Positions 56,174-64,000 of a stretch of DNA of 64,000 nt are shown here, piece after piece. Positions within the stretch are counted from its first letter, which is position 1. The number at the start of each line of letters is the position of its first letter. Below the pieces are notes generated by a model. It was not told where the DNA came from, did no database searches, and worked only from the letters and a program-made list of their open reading frames with translations. The stretch is from NCBI RefSeq assembly GCF_002167005.1, contig NZ_NHTN01000007.1:1-64000 (forward strand), written 5' to 3'. This DNA is from Indiicoccus explosivorum (GTDB lineage Bacteria; Bacillota; Bacilli; Bacillales_A; Planococcaceae). Both the position numbers and the translations under genes were made by a program.

Positions 56174-56215
56174 AATAGTTGTTTGTTTCATTATCCGAAA
56201 GAGGTGGTACACCCA

Positions 56216-57685
56216 TTGTCACAGTTAGAGACACCCTTATTCGATGCACTTCTCAAACACCGTAACCGTAACCCGATCCAGTTCCATATCCCCGGCCACA
56301 AGAAAGGCCGCGGCATCGATCCGTCTTTCCGGGAATTTGTCGGAGATAACGTCCTGTCCATCGATTTGATCAATATCGCACCCCTGGACGATCTCCATTC
56401 CCCGAAAGGTGCCATAAAAAAAGCCCAGGAACTGGCGGCGAAAGCCTTCGGTGCAGATCATACCTTTTTTTCCGTCCAGGGAACGAGCGGCGCGATCATG
56501 ACGATGATTTTGAGCGTCGTCGGACCGGGCGATAAAATCCTCGTACCGAGAAACGTGCATAAGTCCATCATGTCGGCGATTGTTTTCGCCGGCGCCGTGC
56601 CGATCTTCATCCATCCGGAAGTCGATTCCGAGCTTGGGATTTCCCATGGGATTTCGCCGGAGTCCGTGGAGAAAGCACTCGAAGCTTACCCCGATACCAA
56701 AGCCGTGCTGGTCATCAATCCGACTTATTTCGGTGTCGCTGCCGACCTGACGAGAATTGTCGAAGTGGCTCACAGCCAAAATATTCCCGTCATCGTCGAC
56801 GAAGCCCACGGTGTCCATATTCATTTCCATGAGAAGCTTCCGGTCTCCGCTATGGCTGCGGGAGCCGATATGGCAGCGACAAGCGTCCACAAATTGGGAG
56901 GCTCGATGACCCAGAGTTCCGTCCTCAATGTGCAGGGAGGGCTGGTCTCTCCAAAACGGGTGCAATCGATTTTATCGATGCTTACGACCACGTCGACGTC
57001 CTATCCGATCCTGGCATCCCTTGATACAGCGCGCCGACAGCTCGCCGTCCACGGATATGACCTGATCGATGAAGCAATCCGGCTGTCGCGGGAAGCCCGG
57101 AGGCGGATCAATAAGATTCCTCACCTCCGCTGTATCGGAGCAGAAATACTGAAATCGTCGGCCACGTATGATTTCGATCCGACAAAACTGCTGATCAGCG
57201 TCAAGGATTTAGGGATCTCCGGCCATGAAGCGGAAGAATGGCTGCGGGAAAATGCGAACATCGAAGTGGAACTCTCGGACCTCTATAATATTTTATGTAT
57301 CGTCACAGTCGGCGACACACGAAAGGAAATCAATCTGCTCGTTAAAGCGCTTGAGCGGATGAGCGCCAGTCTCCAGTCGGATTCGGTCATACCGGAAGCG
57401 GAAGTGCTTTTGCCGGAAATTCCTCGTCTGGCCATGACACCGCGCGATGCTTTCTATGCCACCACGGAAGTCGTGCCGTTCAGCGAGAGTGTCGGCCGTA
57501 TTTCAGCCGAGTTCGTCATGGTTTACCCGCCGGGCATCCCGATTTTCATCCCCGGTGAAATCATCACACAGGAAAACATCGATTACATCAATGAAAATAT
57601 TGAAGCTGGCCTCCCGGTCCAAGGGCCGGAAGATGACCGCCTCCGTTATTTGCGCGTCATTAAGGAACAGCAGGCGATTCTCTGA
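56216..57685 (+). CDS. speA: Arginine decarboxylase (Orn/Lys/Arg decarboxylase family)
   Basis: PLP enzyme turning arginine into agmatine for polyamine synthesis. 489 residues from a TTG at 56216-56218 with GAGGTGG at 8 nt, which reproduces the family start (SQLETPLFDALLKH). Landmarks: PIQFHIPGHKKGRGIDP, FFSVQGTSGAIMTMILS, VDEAHGVHIHFH, and the PLP lysine in AATSVHKLGGSMTQSS. Close in length and content to B. subtilis SpeA. Lysine decarboxylase activity is a less likely alternative. Confidence 0.95.
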   Translation: MSQLETPLFDALLKHRNRNPIQFHIPGHKKGRGIDPSFREFVGDNVLSIDLINIAPLDDLHSPKGAIKKAQELAAKAFGADHTFFSVQGTSGAIMTMILSVVGPGDKILVPRNVHKSIMSAIVFAGAVPIFIHPEVDSELGISHGISPESVEKALEAYPDTKAVLVINPTYFGVAADLTRIVEVAHSQNIPVIVDEAHGVHIHFHEKLPVSAMAAGADMAATSVHKLGGSMTQSSVLNVQGGLVSPKRVQSILSMLTTTSTSYPILASLDTARRQLAVHGYDLIDEAIRLSREARRRINKIPHLRCIGAEILKSSATYDFDPTKLLISVKDLGISGHEAEEWLRENANIEVELSDLYNILCIVTVGDTRKEINLLVKALERMSASLQSDSVIPEAEVLLPEIPRLAMTPRDAFYATTEVVPFSESVGRISAEFVMVYPPGIPIFIPGEIITQENIDYINENIEAGLPVQGPEDDRLRYLRVIKEQQAIL

Positions 57686-57695
57686 TCCGATTGAG

Positions 57696-57729
57696 ACCGG
57701 CCTTTCCGAGCAGGAAAGGCCGGTTTTTT
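57696..57729 (+). terminator. Terminator after speA
   Basis: 12-bp stem (57696-57707 with 57713-57724, 5-nt loop) and T6. The deacetylase gene on the other strand ends 4 bp away; the A-tract needed for termination of that gene is lacking, but the stem may still act. Confidence 0.92.
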
Positions 57730-57732
57730 CTG

Positions 57733-58662
57733 CTATTCGATGTCGGCGACTGCGCCGCCGCCTTCAATCAAGGCGGGATCTGCAAACGTATATCCCTTGT
57801 CGCGGATTCCCTGGATAATTTCCGGCAGTGCCGCAGCCGACCATTCCCGGTCATGCATCAGAAGTATCGATCCATCGACGAGAAGATCCGTATTGACCAT
57901 GATATCCGCCAGCGCTTCAGGTTCCATGTATTCCTCATTCCAGTCATAGCCGTACGTCCAGTTCATCGGCACCATTTCCTGCCGGTCTGCGACGAGCATG
58001 CTCGTTTCCGTATTTTCTCCGAACGGCGCACGGAAAAACCGCGGTTTTTCACCGATCACAGTCTGCACCTGTTCATTTACGATTACAATTTCCTCTGTTT
58101 GGTCCTCGGGGGAAAGTTCAGTCAAATTTTCATGCGCCCATGTATGATTGCCGATCGCGAATCCCATATCCGCAATCCGGGTCAGTTTTTCTTTCCCTTC
58201 AGGCGAGTCTATCAGGTGGCCATTCACGAAGAAGATCGCTGGAACATCCATTTCCTCAAGCGTTTCCGCCATTTGAACGGCATATTCATCAGGTGCATCA
58301 TCGATCGTCAGAAGCACGACGTCCTCAGGTGCCTCTTCCGTTAAGGGCAAAAGCGTCCAAGTGTCCGGATTAACCCGGTACTCCGGTTCTAAAACCGTCT
58401 CTTCAGCAACTTCCTCTTCATCCGTTTCCGCCGGTTCTTCATCCACTTCTTCGTCCGTAGCTGTTTCCGGCGGTTCTCCTTCCAGCGATTCCGTCTCTTC
58501 CGCCAATTCCTCTTCGCTCTGTTCAACTTCCTCTTCGATGGTTTCGTTCTCTTCGATGACTTCTTCGGTTTCTTCTCCGCCGCATGCTGCAAGCATGGAA
58601 ACTGAAGTCAGCGTGATCATCCATTTAGTGTACCTCAATTTTACACAACCCCTTTTATCCAT
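57733..58662 (-). CDS. Polysaccharide deacetylase lipoprotein
   Basis: 309 residues: lipoprotein signal with LAAC lipobox (Cys27), an extremely acidic Glu-rich linker (~residues 29-85), then a NodB-homology domain with TIDDAP (motif 1), NHTWAH (motif 2) and RAPFG (motif 3). Such enzymes remove acetyl groups from peptidoglycan or exopolysaccharide outside the membrane. ATG with AAGGA at 7 nt. It replaces slp between pdhD and speA in the B. subtilis order. Confidence 0.92.
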   Translation of the reverse strand: MDKRGCVKLRYTKWMITLTSVSMLAACGGEETEEVIEENETIEEEVEQSEEELAEETESLEGEPPETATDEEVDEEPAETDEEEVAEETVLEPEYRVNPDTWTLLPLTEEAPEDVVLLTIDDAPDEYAVQMAETLEEMDVPAIFFVNGHLIDSPEGKEKLTRIADMGFAIGNHTWAHENLTELSPEDQTEEIVIVNEQVQTVIGEKPRFFRAPFGENTETSMLVADRQEMVPMNWTYGYDWNEEYMEPEALADIMVNTDLLVDGSILLMHDREWSAAALPEIIQGIRDKGYTFADPALIEGGGAVADIE

Positions 58663-58772
58663 CTCTTTATCCTTCTGTTACCCTAACAAGGCTGGCACTA
58701 CACGCAGGCCGGCAAAGTCACTGGAAGACAATTTACCGGAAATTCCGGCGGTCTTCAAAAATGCGGGCAAAC

Positions 58773-58802
58773 AAAAAACCGGACTGAAAATTTCCAGTCC
58801 GG
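58773..58802 (-). terminator. Terminator after pdhD
   Basis: 8-bp stem CCGGACTG/CAGTCCGG (58779-58786 with 58795-58802) and six T on the minus strand; ends the pdhABCD operon. Confidence 0.9.
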
Positions 58803-58813
58803 CATGCTGTTAT

Positions 58814-60223
58814 TTATTTCACAATATGGATTGGTGTGCCAAGTGCTACTTCCGCAGCTTCCATGGCGATTTCCCCGAGAGTCGGGTGCGCATGGATGGT
58901 CATGGCAAGATCTTCCACTGTGACTCCCGTTTCAATAGCCAAGCCAAGCTCAGCGATCATATCGGAAGCTCCCTGTCCGACGATCTGCGCTCCGAGCAGC
59001 AGCCCGTCCGCTTTGCGGGAGACGAGTTTTACAAACCCGTCAGATGCGTTCAAGGCAAGCGCGCGGCCATTAGCACCGAATGGGAATTTGGCAGCGGTGA
59101 CTTCGAACCCTTCTTCTTTCGCCTGTTCTTCAGACAGTCCGACTGTCGCCAGTTCCGGATCTGTGAAGCAGACGGCCGGAATTGCCAGGTAGTCGACTTC
59201 CGATTTTTCACCTGCAATCGCTTCAGCTGCCACTTTTCCTTCATAAGAAGCTTTATGGGCCAGCTGAGGACCAGCGACGATGTCTCCGATGGCATAAATA
59301 TTCGACACACTTGTCCGGCATTGCTTGTCGACGTCGATCAGTCCCCGTTCACCCATTTTCAGGCCGAGTTCTTCAAGCCCGAGCTCGTCCGTGTTAGGAC
59401 GGCGGCCGACTGTGACGAGCACATAATCCGCTTCAAGCGACTGTTCTTCGCCTTTCGCTTCATAGGTGACTTTGACGCCGTCTTTCGACTCTTCAACGCC
59501 TTTTGCCATTGCTTCCGTTACAACTTCGACACCTTTTTTCTTCAAGTGCTTTTTGACGACTTGCGTCATCTGTTTCTCGAATCCGGCAAGGATGTCTTTC
59601 GTCCCTTCCAGAATCGTCACTTCGGAACCAAGATTAGCGTACGCGGTTCCAAGTTCCGTACCGATATAGCCGCCGCCGATCACAACGAGTTTTTTCGGAA
59701 CTTCTTTCAGATCCAGCGCCCCTGTCGAGCTCAGGACACGATCCGAAAACTTGAATGTCGGGATTTCAACCGGACGTGAGCCAGTTGCGATAATGGCATT
59801 CTTGAACTTGTACGTCTGCGATGATTTCTCATCCATCACTTTAACTGTATTTTCGTCCACGAAATAAGCTTCACCGTTCACGATTTCGATCTTATTGCCC
59901 TTCAGGAGCTGTTCGACGCCGCCAGTCAATTTCTTGACGACACCATTCTTGAACTCTTGCGCTTTGTCGAAGTTGATCGAAACTTCCTTCGCAACAATTC
60001 CCATGTCATCGGAATTCTGGGCATTCGCAAAACGGTGGCCGACGGAAATAAGCGCTTTCGAAGGGATACAGCCGACGTTCAGGCACACGCCGCCGATGTA
60101 TTCTTTTTCGACAATTGTCACTTTCTGTCCGGTCTGGGCGGCGCGGATTGCCGCTACGTAGCCCCCTGGGCCGGAACCGATGACGAGCGTATCTGTTTCG
60201 ATTGGGAAATCTCCTACTACCAT
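58814..60223 (-). CDS. pdhD: Dihydrolipoyl dehydrogenase (E3)
   Basis: FAD enzyme that reoxidises dihydrolipoyl groups with NAD+. 469 residues: [19 protein letters not shown] for FAD, the redox disulfide in [16 protein letters not shown] site [20 protein letters not shown], and the C-terminal HAHPTLGE with the active His. Last gene of the pdhABCD operon, 4 bp after pdhC, and it probably serves other lipoyl complexes too. Confidence 0.98.
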   Translation of the reverse strand: MVVGDFPIETDTLVIGSGPGGYVAAIRAAQTGQKVTIVEKEYIGGVCLNVGCIPSKALISVGHRFANAQNSDDMGIVAKEVSINFDKAQEFKNGVVKKLTGGVEQLLKGNKIEIVNGEAYFVDENTVKVMDEKSSQTYKFKNAIIATGSRPVEIPTFKFSDRVLSSTGALDLKEVPKKLVVIGGGYIGTELGTAYANLGSEVTILEGTKDILAGFEKQMTQVVKKHLKKKGVEVVTEAMAKGVEESKDGVKVTYEAKGEEQSLEADYVLVTVGRRPNTDELGLEELGLKMGERGLIDVDKQCRTSVSNIYAIGDIVAGPQLAHKASYEGKVAAEAIAGEKSEVDYLAIPAVCFTDPELATVGLSEEQAKEEGFEVTAAKFPFGANGRALALNASDGFVKLVSRKADGLLLGAQIVGQGASDMIAELGLAIETGVTVEDLAMTIHAHPTLGEIAMEAAEVALGTPIHIVK

Positions 60224-60227
60224 AAGT

Positions 60228-61616
60228 TTACGCCTCCATTAGTAAAAGTTCTGGTTCGCTGAGCAAACGCTTGATGTGGTTCAATGCCAGCTGCGCAGTC
60301 GCTCCGTCGATCATGCGGTGATCGAAGCTCAATGATAATGCTAACACAGGAGCAGCAGTGACTTCACCATTTTTAATGACAGGTTTTTCCGCAATACGGC
60401 CGATTCCGAGAATCGCCACTTCCGGATGATTGATGACCGGCGTGAACCATTGTCCGCCTGCTGAACCGATGTTCGTGATGGACATGGATGCCCCTTTCAT
60501 TTCACCCGGAGCCAGTTTGCCGGAACGGGCTTTTTCAGCCAGTTCATTGATTTCACTGGAGATCGAGAACACCGATTTGCGGTCTGCATTTTTCACGACC
60601 GGCACAAGGAGTCCTCTTTCCGTGTCCGCCGCGATGCCGATGTTGTAATAATGCTTGTGGATGATTTCTTCAGCCGCATCATCATACGATACATTCAGCG
60701 ACGGGAATTCACGCAGTGTGCTGACAAGCGCCTTCACGACGTAAGGAAGATACGTCAGCTTGATGTCTTTCTCGGCAGCCACTTCTTTGAATTTCTTGCG
60801 GTGCGCCACCAGTTCGGTGACATCCACTTCGTCCATCAGTGTGACGTGCGGCGCTGTATGCTTCGAATTGACCATCGCTTTCGCAATCGCTTTTCTGATA
60901 TTCGAGATCTTTTCGCGTGTCTCCGGGAATTCGCCTTCCGGAACCTGCGGAGCGGATGCTGCCGGTTTTTCCTGGGCAGCCGGTGCTTCTTGTTGAGGCT
61001 CGGCGGATGCTGCCGGCTGACCGCCTTTGCCGAACCCATCGATGTCTTCTTTCAGGACACGTCCGTTGCTGCCGGTCCCGTTCACCTGACGGATGTCCAC
61101 ACCTTGCTCGCGGGCATATTTCCGGACAGAAGGCATCGCGATGACGCGTTTATTCGGATCCGCTTCCGCCTGCGGCTGTGCGCCTGCACCGGTGGAACCG
61201 TCTGCTCCTTGCGGTCCGGCTTCATCAGCGGCGCGGTCTTTCTCGATGTCCTCACTGTCTTCCATCGAACCGGATTGAGCCAGCGCCTCCGTCTTCTGCT
61301 GGCCTTCCTGGCCGGCTTCACTTTCCTTCTCGCCTTCTTCGCCGGCATGTTCTCCCTTGAATTGGATATCGCCTGCGTCCGGAGCATCGATCCGCACCAG
61401 TACGTCGCCGACGACCGCAACCGTACCTTCTTCCACGAGAACTTCTTCGATCGTCCCTCCTACCGGAGATGGAATTTCTACTACCGCTTTATCATTCTGA
61501 ACTTCACATAAAATATCATCTTCTTCGATCGTGTCTCCGGCTTTTACAAACCATTTGACGATTTCGCCTTCATGGATGCCCTCGCCGATATCCGGCAAAC
61601 GAAATTCAAAAGCCAT
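60228..61616 (-). CDS. pdhC: Dihydrolipoamide acetyltransferase (E2)
   Basis: Core of the pyruvate dehydrogenase complex. 462 residues from the ATG at 61614-61616: one lipoyl domain (~1-77, lipoyl lysine Lys43 in QNDKAVVEI), a long Ala/Gln/Glu-rich linker, a peripheral subunit-binding domain (~150-190, [18 protein letters not shown]), a second Ala/Pro linker and the acetyltransferase domain ending in [13 protein letters not shown]. Needs lipoate made by LipM/LipA nearby. Confidence 0.98.
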   Translation of the reverse strand: MAFEFRLPDIGEGIHEGEIVKWFVKAGDTIEEDDILCEVQNDKAVVEIPSPVGGTIEEVLVEEGTVAVVGDVLVRIDAPDAGDIQFKGEHAGEEGEKESEAGQEGQQKTEALAQSGSMEDSEDIEKDRAADEAGPQGADGSTGAGAQPQAEADPNKRVIAMPSVRKYAREQGVDIRQVNGTGSNGRVLKEDIDGFGKGGQPAASAEPQQEAPAAQEKPAASAPQVPEGEFPETREKISNIRKAIAKAMVNSKHTAPHVTLMDEVDVTELVAHRKKFKEVAAEKDIKLTYLPYVVKALVSTLREFPSLNVSYDDAAEEIIHKHYYNIGIAADTERGLLVPVVKNADRKSVFSISSEINELAEKARSGKLAPGEMKGASMSITNIGSAGGQWFTPVINHPEVAILGIGRIAEKPVIKNGEVTAAPVLALSLSFDHRMIDGATAQLALNHIKRLLSEPELLLMEA

Positions 61617-61646
61617 CCCTTTCACCCTTTCCGTTATTTATTTCAA

Positions 61647-62624
61647 TCAAAAATTGAGCACTTTTTTCGCTGTCGCCAAGATGTCCTTGGCGTTCGGCAG
61701 CCAAACCGCTTCCGCTTGCGAGAACGGAAATACAGTATCCGGCGCAGTGACACGCAGGACCGGTGCTTCGAGACTCAAAATGGCCCGTTCGTTGATTTCC
61801 GCAACGACGTTCGCCGCAATTCCGGCCTGTTTCTGGGCTTCCTGCACGACAACTGCCCGGTTGGTTTTCTCGACGGATGCAATGATGGTGTCGATATCGA
61901 GCGGCTGGACGGTCCGCAAGTCGATCACTTCGACTGAATGCCCTTCTTTTTCCAGCTCTTCAGCCGCCTTGATGCTTTCCTGTACCATTGCCCCGTAGGC
62001 AATGATGGAGAGGTCTGTTCCTTCCCGCTTCACGTCTGCTTTGCCGAGCGGAATGGTGTACTCTTCTTCCGGCACTTCCTGACGGAATGACCGGTACAGT
62101 TTCATGTGCTCCAGGAAAATGACCGGATCCTCATCACGGATCGCAGAAATCAGAAGCCCTTTTGCATCATAGGGTGTGGAAGGGATGACAACCTTGAGGC
62201 CGGGCTGCTGAGCAACCAGTCCTTCCAATGAATCCGCATGGAGTTCAGGTGTATGGACTCCGCCGCCGAACGGGGACCGGATGGTGATCGGCATGCTGAA
62301 AGCGCCGCCGCTGCGGTAGCGGTAACGGGCCATCTGTCCGTTGATGGAATCCATCACCTCAAAGACGAAACCGAAAAACTGGATTTCCGGTACTGGCCGG
62401 TAATCCTGGAGCGCCAGACCGATCGCAAGGCCCCCGATTCCGGATTCCGCGAGTGGCGTGTCGAAAACGCGATCTTCGCCGAATTCCTTCTGCAATCCTT
62501 CCGTGGCGCGGAATACGCCTCCGTTATTGCCGACGTCTTCGCCGAACACGAGGACGTTTTCGTCATTCTTGAGCTCTGTGCGCAGAGCTTCCGTAATCGC
62601 CTGGATCATCGTTAATTGCGCCAT
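61647..62624 (-). CDS. pdhB: Pyruvate dehydrogenase E1 beta subunit
   Basis: 325 residues of the transketolase-like beta fold, with [19 protein letters not shown] and [18 protein letters not shown]. Forms the alpha2beta2 TPP-dependent E1 with pdhA. It is 3 bp after pdhA. Branched-chain 2-oxoacid E1 is a possible alternative but gene order and lengths fit PDH. Confidence 0.97.
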   Translation of the reverse strand: MAQLTMIQAITEALRTELKNDENVLVFGEDVGNNGGVFRATEGLQKEFGEDRVFDTPLAESGIGGLAIGLALQDYRPVPEIQFFGFVFEVMDSINGQMARYRYRSGGAFSMPITIRSPFGGGVHTPELHADSLEGLVAQQPGLKVVIPSTPYDAKGLLISAIRDEDPVIFLEHMKLYRSFRQEVPEEEYTIPLGKADVKREGTDLSIIAYGAMVQESIKAAEELEKEGHSVEVIDLRTVQPLDIDTIIASVEKTNRAVVVQEAQKQAGIAANVVAEINERAILSLEAPVLRVTAPDTVFPFSQAEAVWLPNAKDILATAKKVLNF

Positions 62625-62627
62625 CGG

Positions 62628-64000
<1,373 letters not shown>

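Noticed and set aside
58361-59779. Plus-strand open frame of 472 codons
   Set aside because: Antisense to the deacetylase and pdhD; Ser-rich then Phe/Arg-rich shadow composition, no domain.

Overview
The window is a gene-dense stretch of a low-GC-lineage (Firmicutes, Bacillales) chromosome with fairly high GC for the group, judged by eye at a little over 50%. Almost every gene has a recognisable Bacillus counterpart, and the gene order is an inverted, pruned version of the Bacillus subtilis pdh-speA-yktABC-ylaFHI-ftsW-pycA-cta-ylb-rpmF-mraZ-dcw-divIVA-ileS region. The sporulation genes that sit in this region in B. subtilis (ylbJ, gerR/ylbO, spoVD, spoVE, spoIIGA-sigE-sigG) are absent. The compact mraZ-rsmH-ftsL-pbpB-mraY-murD-divIB-ftsA-ftsZ-ylmE-sepF-yggT-ylmH-divIVA-ileS order resembles staphylococci and Planococcaceae. 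I infer a non-sporulating member of Planococcaceae (Planococcus, Planomicrobium or Bhargavaea type). No rRNA, tRNA, insertion sequence, prophage or CRISPR was seen.

Layout, left to right. At 1-120 there is a broken piece of serC. From 182 to 16.7 kb, all on the minus strand, lie ileS with its T-box leader, divIVA, ylmH, yggT, sepF, ylmE and the division and wall cluster up to mraZ, whose promoter region carries three 10-bp-spaced MraZ boxes. From 16.8 to 19.7 kb are bshC, a DUF3397 gene and panE. From 19.8 to 23.8 kb is an acyl-CoA carboxylase operon (hydratase, biotin carboxylase, biotin carrier, carboxyltransferase) whose biotin carboxylase is frameshifted. From 23.9 to 32.6 kb are rpmF and the ylb-type housekeeping genes (tmcAL, ylbL, coaD, rsmD, ylbG, ylbF, a CAP protein and others). 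From 32.7 to 41.6 kb are an AI-2E-type exporter and the complete caa3 oxidase set (ctaM, ctaG, ctaCDEF, ctaB, ctaA). From 41.7 to 52.5 kb are pyc, ftsW, ylaN, small yla genes, typA, suhB and yktB. From 52.6 to 56 kb are lipA-lipM, yktA and a nitronate monooxygenase-like gene. Then come speA, a lipoprotein deacetylase, and pdhABCD at the right end.

The most striking item is a textbook TPP riboswitch at 54479-54567 (minus strand), with an intrinsic terminator and a matching antiterminator pairing, placed directly in front of lipM-lipA, the lipoate synthesis pair. No thiamine gene lies downstream. Thiamine diphosphate and lipoate are the E1 and E2 cofactors of the pyruvate dehydrogenase encoded 4 kb away, so this looks like cross-cofactor control. 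Other points of note are the biotin carboxylase frameshift, the serC remnant, a structured intergenic repeat at 4840-4945, a structured speA leader, and ftsW sitting next to pyc instead of in the division cluster.

Many convergent gene pairs share compact bidirectional terminators, and most promoters found have 17-bp spacers with near-consensus -35 and -10 boxes. Start codons were chosen by Shine-Dalgarno (SD) position; several genes begin downstream of the longest open frame.
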